From: Nothophaeocryptopus gaeumannii
Taxonomy: Eukaryota; Ascomycota; Dothideomycetes; Mycosphaerellales; Mycosphaerellaceae
NCBI GenBank assembly: GCA_031771865.1
Contig: JASISA010000002.1
Coordinates: 992,001 to 1,056,000, forward strand
DNA: 64,000 nt
Reading direction: 5' to 3'
Shown here: positions 52,998 to 63,917 of the stretch, in pieces
Layout: each line of letters begins with the position of its first letter
How positions within the stretch are numbered: position 1 is the stretch's first letter
Program-made: the position numbers and the translations under genes
The notes under the pieces: model-generated
Databases searched by the model: none
What the model saw: only the letters and a program-made list of their open reading frames with translations
What the model was told of the DNA's origin: nothing

Positions 52998-55109
52998 ATG
53001 ACCCCGGCCGACCATGCTTCCAGCAGCAAACGCCCTCAGCTTTCGGCAAAGGACACACTCGACGCGACACAGCTGAACGGAACACTTCAGTTTGATGGCA
53101 CAGCTGCCTTGCGGCCTGCATCCAGCAATGGACTCCCTCGGCCCTCGCAGCATCCGCTCCGAGAGAGTGAGCAGTCAGATTCGGCACTCGCGGACGACAT
53201 GGATGATGGTATGGAGAGCTACGATGACCTCGAAATCGACCCCGACACCCTCATTGTCAATACCAGACGCTCCATGGACGACACCTACCGCCCAGCACAC
53301 GCCCACATGAGCCACGATCAAGCTCAAGACCCCACACGCCCTGGCTCTGCGCCTGGTCACACCACACAGCATCGCAAGAGAAACAGCATACAGATCAGAC
53401 TGGAGCGAACAGATAAGAAAGGGAGGTACATCCTCACTGCCGATGATCCCGAGATCAAAGAGATCTTGAGGAAGGGCATCGAGCGGGAGGAGCAAGAAGA
53501 GGCAGGCACGAGGAAGGATTATCGGATACGCTTTCGTGATCTTGTCTTCACACGGCGGTTCACTACCTTCGATAGACAGAACCCTGCCAGCGCTGAGAGT
53601 CCCTTCTTTGGCTTCTTCACACTCTTCTGGATATGCATGGGCTTGCTATTCTTCCAGGTGGCTCTCCGAAACTGGCGCGAGTATGGAAGTGTGCTGGGCA
53701 AGAACCAAGTCATGCGGATGATGTTCAGTCGGGATGTCCTTGTGCTTGGCATCACTGAAGGTGTCATGAGCGGCTCGACCTTCGTCACTTTCTTCATCCA
53801 GAGACTGGTGCAGAAGGGGTGGTTCAACTGGGCAAAGACAGGCTGGGTCATACAGAATCTCTGGCAATCCTTCTACCTCGGATCAGTCGTTGGCTGGGCG
53901 TACTACCGAGAATGGCCGTGGACGCATACCATCTTGGTCGTCCTGCACGCGCTCGTCTTCCTCATGAAGCAGCACAGCCACGCATTTTACAACGGATATC
54001 TGTCTGGCGTTTATCGGAGGAGAAACCTTCTGCAGCAGAAGCTCAAGGATCTGGAGCATATGGAGCCTATGGCGTCAGCACCTAATAGTCCAGTGAGCCC
54101 CGGCGCATCATTTTCGAAGTTTGAAGACAACCTCTCGAGCGGGGTTGACGTCCCGAACAAGACTGGAGAAGGCATGACAAAACGTCGCCCTTCAATGGGA
54201 CCGCGGACATGGACAAACCTGAAGACTGAGAAGTCTGATGTAGCAGATGTTGCATCGGCGATCGAGTCTGGACGCGCGATCTCGGCAGACCAGCTCACTA
54301 CATTCTCTAATATCATCAAACATGAGATTGAGGACCTTGACAAAGAGCTGCGTGGAAAGAGTGACAGCAACGCTAAAGCGTACCCAAACAACCTCCGAGT
54401 CTCCAACTTCGCGGAATACATTTGCTTGCCAACACTCGTCTACGAGCTGGAGTACCCTCGCCAGGAGAAGACCAACTGGTGGTACGTGCTCGAGAAGACC
54501 ATCGCCACTTTCGGCGTCCTGTTCTGCATGCAGGTGGTCAGTCAAGGCTTCATCTACCCACTTGTCCGCCAAACCAATGAAATGAAGGAAGCTGGAATGA
54601 CTCTGGACGAACGATGGAGGGAGTTCCCATTCATTCTGTCGGATATGCTCTTCCCAATGCTGATGGAGCAACTCCTGACCTGGTACCTGATCTGGGAGTG
54701 CATCCTCAACGTGCTTGCAGAGGTCACCAAATTTGCAGACCGCGGCTTCTACGGCGATTGGTGGAATTCTGTCACTTGGGACCAGTATGCAAGAGACTGG
54801 AATCGACCTGTCCACAACTTTCTGCTGCGACACGTCTATCACAGCAGTATCTCAACATTCCATTTGAGCAAAACTGCAGCTACGTTTGTGACGTTCTTGC
54901 TCAGCGCGCTCGTCCACGAGATGTGCATGGCCATCATCTTCAAAAAGATTCGGGGATACCTCTTCTGGACACAGCTGCTTCAGATGCCGTTGGTCATGTT
55001 CAGCAAGACCAAGTTCATGAAAGGGCGAGTGATTCTGGGAAACGCCATATTTTGGATGGGTTTGTTCATAGGGCCGGCGCTGCTTACGAGCTTGTATTTG
55101 GTGGTGTAA
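52998..55109 (+). CDS. ARE2: Sterol O-acyltransferase (ACAT/Are2-like, MBOAT family)
   Basis: A 703-aa single-exon membrane protein. Long disordered cytosolic N-terminus, then about eight to nine hydrophobic helices. MBOAT/ACAT hallmarks are LMKQHSHAFYNGYLS, CLPTLVYELEYPR, the FYGDWWNSVTWDQYARDWNRP block (FYxDWWN motif) and the catalytic histidine in SALVHEMCM, followed by LQMPLVMF. It esterifies ergosterol or other sterols with acyl-CoA in the ER for storage in lipid droplets. The ATG at 52998 is the first true ATG of the frame. The about 110-residue cytosolic loop (54050-54400) is longer and Ser/Pro-rich, possibly regulatory. Confidence 0.92.
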   Translation: MTPADHASSSKRPQLSAKDTLDATQLNGTLQFDGTAALRPASSNGLPRPSQHPLRESEQSDSALADDMDDGMESYDDLEIDPDTLIVNTRRSMDDTYRPAHAHMSHDQAQDPTRPGSAPGHTTQHRKRNSIQIRLERTDKKGRYILTADDPEIKEILRKGIEREEQEEAGTRKDYRIRFRDLVFTRRFTTFDRQNPASAESPFFGFFTLFWICMGLLFFQVALRNWREYGSVLGKNQVMRMMFSRDVLVLGITEGVMSGSTFVTFFIQRLVQKGWFNWAKTGWVIQNLWQSFYLGSVVGWAYYREWPWTHTILVVLHALVFLMKQHSHAFYNGYLSGVYRRRNLLQQKLKDLEHMEPMASAPNSPVSPGASFSKFEDNLSSGVDVPNKTGEGMTKRRPSMGPRTWTNLKTEKSDVADVASAIESGRAISADQLTTFSNIIKHEIEDLDKELRGKSDSNAKAYPNNLRVSNFAEYICLPTLVYELEYPRQEKTNWWYVLEKTIATFGVLFCMQVVSQGFIYPLVRQTNEMKEAGMTLDERWREFPFILSDMLFPMLMEQLLTWYLIWECILNVLAEVTKFADRGFYGDWWNSVTWDQYARDWNRPVHNFLLRHVYHSSISTFHLSKTAATFVTFLLSALVHEMCMAIIFKKIRGYLFWTQLLQMPLVMFSKTKFMKGRVILGNAIFWMGLFIGPALLTSLYLVV

Positions 55110-55909
55110 GATGGTCTCACAAGCCTGAGATGGGTGCAAGATTTGTATAGCTAGATGTCCATTAAATGTGGGGTTTTTCTTGACTTGTGGCCATTTTCCG
55201 ACTATGGCACTCGACAAATCCTGGATCCGGATCGATTACGCTCTTATTTGAGCAGTGCAATGTCGTTTGGTGGTGATAGGAACCTCGCGGATCGTTCACG
55301 GCGGCACTCTCTCGGTGCATGATGGGAGCTTCTTTCCCCATGTGCCGTCAGTTCGAAGCACCTATTTCTGGACAATAACCCACCGTCGGCAAGTCTTATC
55401 CTTGTCCAGAACTACCGCATTGGGGTAGCAACCTTGACTGCAAAAGTTTCTTTCAAACTTCCGCACAGCCCGATCAACGACCATTGTCATTTCAAGAGAG
55501 CCAAGTCACGCCTGCTGAGATCGAAGCTTTCGCTCTTTCGCCTGTGGGAACCCTTCACGCTACCCGACCCTAGTGCTCTACGACCGAGCACGAATCAGCA
55601 ATGATTGGCCTTTGCCTGCCATCCCTCGACTCTCATGATCTACTCGTGCTCAACTTGGTGTTGGACATCGGCATGTCTGCGGATAGTGTTTTAGCGGAAG
55701 TACAGTTCGGGATACCCTCTCGCAAGGCACCATCGCCGCTATACTTTTCGAGAAAAATGCAGTCTGAGCCAGGATTAGGATACTACGGACATCCAGTCAC
55801 CTTTCAAAGTGCTATGTATAGGCACTGACGCAGTTACAAACTGTCGTCAGTCCCGCTTCCATGCGAACGATCACTGAATGAACGGCTCTTGACACTGAGA
55901 ACTGTACTG
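55110..55909. other. Intergenic, nothing recognised
   Basis: Downstream of the sterol acyltransferase and upstream of the DUF3176-type gene. Short open frames only. Confidence 0.45.
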
Positions 55910-58145
55910 ATGGCTATCGAGCCCCCGTTCACGATGATCAATTTGGTTCCGTCAGAGCCCAAGGTGGTAGCTAATGAGCATATGGAGGCGAAAAGCCTAA
56001 GGGGCAAGATCAATGATGATCACAGCATGGCTCAGAACTGTGGCGGTCGCTTGCCCAGCAGGAGCACCATTGCAAATTCACAGACCCCAATAGGCGACTC
56101 CCAGCCTTCCGCCACGCTGCACGGAGCAGTGAAAGACGTCTGTCCTCCGCGCGTTACGAATGCCGCAACTAGGCGGCCCTCTAGTTCACATCTGTCCAAT
56201 ATGGATAGAGCTGAGAGGATGTATCCTCGACCTAGAAGTTTCATACAGACAACCATCACGACTCCAACCCAGCAAGAACCACCACCCGACTCCGAGAAGA
56301 AAGGCATCTTCACCACAGTCCGAAGCTTCTCCGCTTCATCACTAGGCCTGAGACCGCCCTCCAGAGATCGCGACCACCCAGCATGGACACCCACCTGGCT
56401 CCGCTCCCTTCCTCTAATCGGTATATTATCCCTCCTAGTCTCCCTCTCCTGCGTAATTGCCTCCCTCGGCATCCTCGTCGGCTCCCACGGCCAACCCCTC
56501 ACCTCCTGGCCCTGGGCCCCTTCCGTCTTCCTGGCAATCTGTTCCGCAGTATGCAGTAACACAGTCCAATTTGCCCTCGCGCAAGCTGTGCCCATTGCCT
56601 GGTGGTATTGGGCTTCGAGAGGGACGACTGTGGGGGAGATGGAACACGTTTGGGAAGCCGGGGATGGGGTGTTCAGGGCGTTGAAGAATTTGGGGAATGC
56701 GAGACTCACGGCCGCTGCTACTATTGCTGTTGCGCTTATGGCTTTTGATGGACCGTTGTTGCAGAAGGCGAGTAGCGTGCATTCTATTAGGCAGGTCAGG
56801 AATGTGACGTTGCAAATAGGGTCGGCGGAGGAGCTTCCTACTGGTTGGTCGGGCTGGAAAGATCAGAATGGCATTCACGACAACGAAGCTGCTCACATAG
56901 TCCAGCTAGGCTTTCTCGCCAATTCGACCATCACCGGCGACGTTCGAAACTGTGAAGGCCATTGTCGCGCTACTGTCCGCGGGCCAGGTATCATGATCAG
57001 GAACTGTACAACAGAGACGTGGTCCATCACCCCAGACCTTTTACGCAATTCTTCGGCCACATGGGGATCTGGTTGGAGTAAGGGAGGCAGACATTTCAAA
57101 GTCGCTCCTATGCCCATATTTGCCACTCGACTGTATGATACGGCACTGTATCCAGGATTCTCTGGGCCTGAGGAGATGCAGTTGCTCGTCGGCATCGCCA
57201 ACTTCGCAGAGTGCAGAGGACATTATGTCGAACGGTTGTGCACGATTGTTCCTGCTGTCATGGAATACGACGTCGAAATCAGGGGTCCGAACGCGATCTC
57301 TCAGTCGACGCTAGAACATCCGAGGCTCGTCGCTTGGGCAAACAACACGCACATGAACGCGGACGACGACATCATCCCACTAACATTGACAGCTCTACGT
57401 GCTTTCCTCGACGCCCAGATCTTCGCGAACGCATCGCTAGGCCCATCGGACTCTACCCCCGGACGAGAAGGAAAGATCTCCGTCCCTCACCAGGACTCCT
57501 TCAACGTCTTCGCCCTAGACTACGCCATTTCCTTCGATGTGTGCGAATCTTCATTCAACGATCCAACACCGGGTATCCTGGCTAGATTTAATAACATCAT
57601 GTTCCGAAGCGGACTAGCAGCAGCTTCTGGATCCGGCTGGGCAAACACGTCCCAACTCATCGATCCGGGGTTGCAGGTCCAGCAGGTCGTCAACGCGAGT
57701 CAAATAACGATAGAGAATGTCTTTCGAAGTGATCTGCGTTGGTTTGCGGGTGCGGCGTGCGTCGAACTTCTCGCAATCCTCGCCGTGGCGCCTGTGTTCT
57801 GGGGATGGTGGAGGCTAGGAGTCCGAGGTCCGCCCCTCTCCCACTCCTCTCTCCATCTACATACTAATACCTCTCGCAGTAACTCTCTCGCCCCTCGAAA
57901 TCGCCAAAGCTTTTGGTGCCCCGCTCTTTAAAGACGTGAACTCTGCCGCTGGCAGTCGAGGGATTTTGAGGAATATGCGCGATACGAAAGTGAGGTATGG
58001 AGCTGTCGGTGATCGGGGCTTGTCCATGTCGTCGCTAGAAGAGGGCAGGTGTCCGATGAGAATGGAGGGTGTGAGGACGAGGTTGGCGATGGCGGAGATG
58101 AAGGATGTGTTGCCCCCAAGGAGGGGAATGAGGTTCGATACTTGA
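55910..58145 (+). CDS. DUF3176-type fungal membrane protein
   Basis: Two exons, 55910-57827 and 57880-58145 (intron 57828-57879 with a TACTAAT branch site); 727 aa. The N-terminal about 160 residues are disordered and cytosolic. There are three hydrophobic helices around LIGILSLLVSLSCVIASLGI, PSVFLAICSAVCSNTVQFAL and LTAAATIAVALMAF, then a large extracellular domain with many N-x-S/T sites. A last helix (WFAGAACVELLAILAVAPVF) is followed by the cytosolic LSPLEIAKAFGAPLF and VRYGAV region that exon 2 supplies. This order is that of the widespread ascomycete DUF3176 family, whose function is unknown. The frame opens with TTG at 55889; the first ATG is at 55910. Confidence 0.82.
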
Positions 58146-58369
58146 AAGAGCTAATTATCACTGGAAGTATCAATCTGTCCACTCGTGCGACGCTCTCCAC
58201 TAACCAAGAAAAATCAAGAAGGCAAACAGTTCATAAAGCTTAGCAAACCGCTCTTTCTTGTTCAGAAGAGGTAACATCGGATGTTTGCTCAGCGCAGGAT
58301 ATGACATGAGGCGAGCGCCTGGTACGTCTGTTCTGCACCAAAACAACTGTATTTCAGCCTCAGTCCAGA

Positions 58370-58675
58370 ATGACTCCAAACGCGATCAACCTCCTCACCA
58401 ATATCCTCACAGTCCTTGGCATCGTCCTTTTCGCATGCCCGCTCTTCATCATACTCTTCATCCGACCGCATCATCGACATCTCACCGCAGATGAAGACGC
58501 ATACCTCTGGACTATGATAAAAAGAATGATATTAGCAGGCATAGTCCTGATCATTGGAGTACAGTACTTGTCAGCCTGGCTGCAACAGTACAACACCGGG
58601 CCCCAGCGGTCGGGCGAAGGTATCTATCCTCACTTGCCGCGTGATCAAACTCTCTTCAAAGTGAAAGCTGACTGA
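58370..58675 (+). CDS. Small two-helix membrane protein, unknown
   Basis: A 101-aa ORF with two clear membrane helices (LTNILTVLGIVLFACPLFII and MILAGIVLIIGVQYLSAWL) separated by a hydrophilic loop, and a soluble tail. The regular helix-loop-helix layout makes it more likely a real gene than chance, but I recognise no family and see no neighbour that explains it. Confidence 0.5.
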   Translation: MTPNAINLLTNILTVLGIVLFACPLFIILFIRPHHRHLTADEDAYLWTMIKRMILAGIVLIIGVQYLSAWLQQYNTGPQRSGEGIYPHLPRDQTLFKVKAD

Positions 58676-58990
58676 GCCATTCGGAGCAGGGACTGTTGGC
58701 TATGGCGCTCCGAATCGGGCTGAGGGAAGGGAGAATCATTGATTTCGAAGGGGAGCGAAGTTTCAGAGGGCGGGGAAGGGGAAGAAGAAGAAGGAGAGGA
58801 GGGGGAAGAAGTAGAAGGAGAGGAGGAGGAGGAAAGGGCGGCTGGATGCGGACTTCCTGATTGTCGTCCATGTCATCCCACTGAGCCAGACGGTAGATGA
58901 CTATCGTGGAGCTCTCTACAGCAGTAGAGTACATCTCATCCCAATGGAAACGGGAAAACATGGCAATTCTGCCTGTGAGCATCCCTGCAG
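58676..58990. other. Intergenic with a purine-rich tract
   Basis: Contains the G/A tract listed separately. No gene recognised. Confidence 0.4.
58772..58838 (+). repeat. Purine-rich low-complexity tract
   Basis: Sixty-seven bases almost entirely A and G (GGA, GAA units), interrupted by a single T at about 58812. Such homopurine runs can form triplex DNA; no function is implied. Confidence 0.85.
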
Positions 58991-59631
58991 TTACGATCTT
59001 CCCACCAGTTTGCTCCGGATCGGATTCCATGTCTTTTCCCGTCCATTAATTTCCAAGCCATTGAGTTCAAGCACCAAAGTCGTTGCCGCTGCTGGAGGTA
59101 TTGCCGGAGCAAGAATATCCTCCTCCACTTTCTCATCCGTCTTGAAGTCGTATCTCCAGTCGATGATATCGACTCGCAGTCTAGACAGCTATGGCACCGC
59201 TCGCGTAATACCTAGGATCAGATCGACGAGCACATTAATCCTGCGCTGTTCAACCCCATGTCCTGTCTCCCCCGTTTGTCGAAACGTATCAGTTCAAGTG
59301 TTAGGTCAGTACGTTGGATCTCCTGCGAATAACGCCATTGATTCTTGACGGAGAGCGCAATTGTCTCTGTTGGTGGCTGTCCACAGATGTGGAATTTGTG
59401 GCCGGTTTCTCCATGCCTGATCACATTGATCTCGATCGTCACCTTAGCTCGCGCATCAGTCTTAAAGTAATTCGAGTATATGGGGTCCTCCTGAATTTCC
59501 CTCGTCTTGCTGATGATGATGGCGTTGATTACGACGACAGGCTGAGTATGGTTGAGATGTGCTGAAGCCTCGGCGTGCACGGTCTTGCAAAGCCCGAGCA
59601 CTCTCAGAGTGTCGTGGCGGGTGGGAAACAT
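58991..59631 (-). pseudogene. Unidentified F-box-like/LPxELR-type gene, disrupted
   Basis: From the ATG at 59631 the frame reads TLRVLGLCKTVHAEASAHLN, like the xLLxTCRxIxxEA block of F-box-like fungal proteins, to about 59260. The coding pattern then passes into another frame (GVEQRRINVLVDLILGITRAV), meets an in-frame TAG at 59191-59189, and continues (LSRLRVDIIDWRYDFKTDEK, then TTLVLELNGLEING) to a TAA at 58993-58991. One frame change plus one nonsense codon fit a recent pseudogene. The exact family is less certain than for the other LPxELR loci because the defining motif is missing. Confidence 0.55.
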
Positions 59632-60044
59632 TTATCGTAGGTCAGCAGGCGCACGTCTTTCGCCAGGCTCGTGAATTCGAGGCGGCTTGGGTCGAGTCTT
59701 TTTGAGCCCGTGTTCTTCCAGGGGTTTTATCCAGCCTCTTTTAGTTTGATCGTCGTTGTCAATATCGACATGCAGCTGGTCGCTGGTTGGACATGCTTTT
59801 TGCCATATAATTATTCGGTCGATATTGCAATTCTCTCATTTCAGTGGAGATCGTGCGATGAGCAAAGAGGTTGCTGGCTTTGATGAGAACGCGCGGAGAT
59901 TGTAGGGAATGTGACTCAATCCTGTGTCAACAACGCTTCCAAAAGGGATGAAATCATGGATTAAGACAGCTAAAGGTCAGCCTGACGTGGTTGCATTCAC
60001 TTTCCTGTCTGCCGTGTTAAGTCCCTTCCTGTGGTCCCTCCCAA
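59632..60044. other. Intergenic, nothing recognised
   Basis: Between the pseudogene start and the 3' end of the helicase gene. No signal noticed. Confidence 0.4.
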
Positions 60045-63000
60045 TCACTGCTTAATCTTCGGCATCGCCCTATCCACCCCAAGCGCCTCAACATCCTTCG
60101 GCTTATAATAATGCGGCGCGACTTCAGTCAACCACTCCGGCTGCAACGGCATTACACTCCTCATAAACTCCTTACTCGTCAGAACCAACTCATAAAAGAT
60201 AACCCATTTCGGCCTCACATCCATCAGTACACTGGAAGGATGGATGTGAACCGTCATGTTATTCTTCACAGTGCGATATGAGTCCCCTCCTCTCTGTAAG
60301 CGTGCGGCGTTCGGGAAGAAACCGGCCGTCATGGAACGTTGGATCGGAGGGAGGTTGGAGGCACCGCACGAGGAGAGTGTGACTTCGACACGATCGCAGA
60401 GTTTGGCGAGTTGGTCCCGGACGTCGCGGGCGCGGGTGAGAGAGCGTTGTTGGAGGAAATTTTCCTTGGCCCAGACGAAGCTGAAATCACTGTCGACCCA
60501 TTGGTTCCAGATATTCAGGTACGTCAAGTGGTCGCCACCTTCCTTGATCGTGAATCTCGCCCGTGCAGCGTCGGCTTGGAGTTTCTTGTCTTTGGGTCGG
60601 TAGAAAAGCGCAGAAGCTTCTCCCAGCATGGCGATGATAGAGAGGACTTCTTCGACGCAGCCCTCTTTGTGCGCGGCGAGAACAACTTTCGCGAGCATGG
60701 GGTCTGTGGGAAACTCAGCCATTTGGCGACCAACTTTGGTTAGTTCGCCCTTGTCGTTGAGGGCGCCGAGCGCGTAGAGCTGTTCCAAGGAGCGGATGAG
60801 CATGTCCGGGGCAGGAGGGTCCATGAAGTCGAAGTTGATCAGATCGTTGATGCCGAGAGATTTCAAGAGCAGTACGACACTGTTTAGGTTCGTGCGCTGG
60901 ATTTCGGGTGTGGTACTTTCGGGAAGATCGTTGTAGTATGCCCACTTGGTGTAAAGCCGGAAGCATTTACCGGGCTGCGTGCGACCTGCTCGTCCGGCAC
61001 GCTGATTTGCGGAAGCTCGAGAGATAGGGACTGCAACGAGAGACTCCATGTTGGTTGCAGGCGTGTATCGGTTCTCTTTGACGTATCCTGGGTCGATGAC
61101 ATAGACAATGTTGTCAATTGTCAAACTCGTCTCAGCAATGTTGGTGGCCAATACGACCTTGCGTACCTTAGGCGGCGTCGGGTCGAAGATCTTCTGTTGG
61201 AGGTCCGTCGGTAAATTGGCATATATGGGACAGATCATGAGCTCAGGCGCAGAGCTACCCAACTTCCGAGCTGTCTCTTGTAGCGACTGTTCGGCTTGCT
61301 CGATCTCGTCCTGACCAGTCAAGAAGACCAATATGTCACCAGGCATCGGCTGAGACAGATGAATCTGGAAGACAGTAGTGATGGCAGCCGATAGGTAGTT
61401 GGCTTCGGGCTGAAGGGAGTAGTTCATCTCCACGTCGTATGTACGACCAGGAATGTTCAAGATTGGAGCATCATCGAAAAACTGACTGAACTTCTGCGCG
61501 TCAAGCGTGGCGGAAGAGATCAGCAGCTTGAGGTCAGGTCGCCCTCTGGCAATATCCTTGACCAGACCGAAGAGGATGTCAGTATGCAATGTCCGTTCGT
61601 GGGCCTCGTCGATCATCAGCGCGCTGTATCCTCCCAAGTCGGGCTCGGTCAAGAACTCTCGCAGCAACATGCCGTCTGTCATGTACTTGAGCATCGTCTT
61701 GTCGGTGGTAGCGTCTTCGAAACGAATGGCATAGCCAACTTCATTCCCAAGCTTGCAGCCTACTTCATCGGCCACACGTGCCGCAACACTCATCGCAGCG
61801 ACACGGCGTGGTTGGGTACAGCCGACCTTCATTCCATCTTTGCAGTAGCCGGCTTCATAAAGATATTGTGGCAACTGTGTCGTTTTACCACTTCCCGTCT
61901 CACCAACAATGATGAGGATCTGGTACTCTGCCACAGCACTCAGAAACTGTTCGCGGTACTGATACACGGGAAGAGTCTTGCGTTTTTCTTCCATCGTCTT
62001 CGCCTTCCTTTCAGCGGCGAGAAGTTGCTGTGCCATCAGGCGCTCTTCTTGCGACTGCATTTTGCTCATCCCGCCCTTCATGGTAGCATCCGTGACCCAT
62101 TTCAACTGCTGCTCCTCGTCAAAGACGTATTCGTAATCATTCTCATTCGCACGGTCGGCGACTATGATCTGAGCCTTCGTCTTGGCCAATTGCTCCCTTT
62201 CCCATTCTTCGTGCTCAGTTACGTACTTCTCTCGCCCTTGATCGTCTCGGTCAACATATCGACTGTACAATGCATCCTCCTTCCGCTTCATATCCATCTT
62301 TCCCTTCTCAGTGATGTAGTCGTCCGGCATCGCGTATCCATCAAAGTGGTCATCGATATTTTCTCGTTCCTCCGCCAGGCGGAGAGCCTCTCGATTCCGA
62401 GCGAACTCATCCTTCTCTGCCTGGGACAGATTTGGGTTCGACCGCTCCTCTTCCTCTTCATCAGCGACTTGTTTTCGTAGGAGCATCAATTCCTGCGTAG
62501 AGCGCTTCTTGAGATATTCCTGACGTGAGCGCAATCTCAGATCTTTCATCTCAGCTTCTGACTTCTTCCCAGCTTGTGCTCTTCGCTCCGCATCGGCAGC
62601 CTCACGCTTCGAAGAGCGGTCTTCCGTCACTTTCTTCGTGCTGCCCGCATCTTTGTTCTTCAGCCGCTCTTCAAACTCTTTGCGCTCTCTTCTGTCCCTC
62701 TCTTCTTCATCTTCCTTAGGCTCGTCTCGGCTGGGACTTCGTCGGCGCGGAGATGAAAGGCCATCTTCGAAGCGCGCACGTTTCGCGGGCGGTGATGGGA
62801 AGTCCTCCTCGCCATCATCTGCCTCTTCATCACCCCAGCGATCATCAAAGTCTCCATCTCGTCGCCGCAGTTTCTTGCTGTGTCGGTCCCTACTTCGCGA
62901 TCTCCTTCGTTCCTTGTCGGATCGGTGCCTCGACCTCCTGTCTCCATTCTCATCCTTCCTCTTCTTCTCTTCCTTGGGCGGCGGTGGTGGCTCATCGATG

Positions 63001-63281
63001 TCCATATCCACGAGCGCATACTTTTTCTTCGACTCCTTCAGTTTCTCTCTCTTCGGCAGGGAAGATCCATTGGAGCTCGGCTTGGCAACTTGTGCATACA
63101 AGCCGTCGGCAAATCTCTTCAGATCAGCATCACTGCCATCTACCATGCCCGACAGCTTGTCCAGTAGCTGCGATGGCGACTTTGCGCTTTTTGCAGTCGA
63201 AGTCACAAAGTCCACAGTCATGGGATCGCTGCCTCCGACCAGCTTGATCAAGTGGTCTGAGACGTACGTGCGAAGATCCAT
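60045..63281 (-). CDS. PRP2: DEAH-box spliceosomal RNA helicase Prp2/DHX16
   Basis: A 1078-aa single-exon protein starting MDLRTYVSDHLIKLVGG (ATG 63281); the ORF stays open 20 codons upstream without homology. The N-terminal PWI-like fold is followed by a long RS/KE-rich charged region (about 80-400) typical of DHX16/Cdc28. The helicase core has motif I GETGSGKTT at about 460-468, motif II DEAH at about 558-561, motif III SAT near 590, LVFLTGQDEIEQAE, motif V TNIAETSLTIDN and motif VI QRAGRAGR. HA2/winged-helix and OB domains complete it. Prp2 uses ATP hydrolysis to remodel the activated spliceosome before the first transesterification. The intact 3.2-kb frame is a good control for sequence quality in this window. 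Confidence 0.95.
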   Translation of the reverse strand: MDLRTYVSDHLIKLVGGSDPMTVDFVTSTAKSAKSPSQLLDKLSGMVDGSDADLKRFADGLYAQVAKPSSNGSSLPKREKLKESKKKYALVDMDIDEPPPPPKEEKKRKDENGDRRSRHRSDKERRRSRSRDRHSKKLRRRDGDFDDRWGDEEADDGEEDFPSPPAKRARFEDGLSSPRRRSPSRDEPKEDEEERDRRERKEFEERLKNKDAGSTKKVTEDRSSKREAADAERRAQAGKKSEAEMKDLRLRSRQEYLKKRSTQELMLLRKQVADEEEEERSNPNLSQAEKDEFARNREALRLAEERENIDDHFDGYAMPDDYITEKGKMDMKRKEDALYSRYVDRDDQGREKYVTEHEEWEREQLAKTKAQIIVADRANENDYEYVFDEEQQLKWVTDATMKGGMSKMQSQEERLMAQQLLAAERKAKTMEEKRKTLPVYQYREQFLSAVAEYQILIIVGETGSGKTTQLPQYLYEAGYCKDGMKVGCTQPRRVAAMSVAARVADEVGCKLGNEVGYAIRFEDATTDKTMLKYMTDGMLLREFLTEPDLGGYSALMIDEAHERTLHTDILFGLVKDIARGRPDLKLLISSATLDAQKFSQFFDDAPILNIPGRTYDVEMNYSLQPEANYLSAAITTVFQIHLSQPMPGDILVFLTGQDEIEQAEQSLQETARKLGSSAPELMICPIYANLPTDLQQKIFDPTPPKVRKVVLATNIAETSLTIDNIVYVIDPGYVKENRYTPATNMESLVAVPISRASANQRAGRAGRTQPGKCFRLYTKWAYYNDLPESTTPEIQRTNLNSVVLLLKSLGINDLINFDFMDPPAPDMLIRSLEQLYALGALNDKGELTKVGRQMAEFPTDPMLAKVVLAAHKEGCVEEVLSIIAMLGEASALFYRPKDKKLQADAARARFTIKEGGDHLTYLNIWNQWVDSDFSFVWAKENFLQQRSLTRARDVRDQLAKLCDRVEVTLSSCGASNLPPIQRSMTAGFFPNAARLQRGGDSYRTVKNNMTVHIHPSSVLMDVRPKWVIFYELVLTSKEFMRSVMPLQPEWLTEVAPHYYKPKDVEALGVDRAMPKIKQ

Positions 63282-63917
63282 GGTGGGCAACAGCGACTGT
63301 ACCTGCGTAGAGTTGTAGCTTCCACTGTTGACGTTCTTCAAGACGATTTGATATCACGTGGAGCTACCTGACTCGTGTGATGAGCCAAGACGCGCTAAGA
63401 CGCGTGAAGATGCGGGTACCACATCTTCCTTCCTGGTCGCCGCTTCTAAAGTGAGCAATACCGACCGATAAGGCTCGGAAGGAGCGACCGATAGTATACG
63501 TGTGTCACTTTTGGCGTGTTGATACGGTGTTCGAAAGTGATGAAGAAGTGATGAGGTAGCTCCTGGTTGAAGTGAAGTGGAGTCCGACGACATTGCTCCG
63601 GCACGCGCTCCTCGGGGATTGGCTAAGTAAAGTGTCAAGAACATGTGCACAGTCGGACTCCCGAGTCAATCGCAATCTCCAACAATCGCTGTCCCTCTTC
63701 GCTCCTCCTTGCGACTGCACACTCTTTCCACCACTCTTACCTGTCGAAGTGATTACTCAGTGTGCCTTCCGGGTGTGTACTCTACCACTATTCTGAGGCT
63801 ATTCTTAGAGTTGGATCTTGCATGCACCACTCCGCACGCGACTGATAGCCTTCTGCCAACGCGGGAATAGCTGCACTGTGCATCGTCTGGTTGGAGGCCT
63901 CTCATGGTCGCGCCAAT
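63282..63917. promoter_or_regulatory. Upstream region shared by PRP2 and the last, partial gene
   Basis: A 636-bp interval between divergent starts. No distinct motif noted. Confidence 0.4.

Noticed and set aside
61584..62480. 298-codon plus-strand open frame opposite the helicase gene
   Set aside because: Complement of the strongly supported Prp2 coding sequence; a codon-bias shadow.
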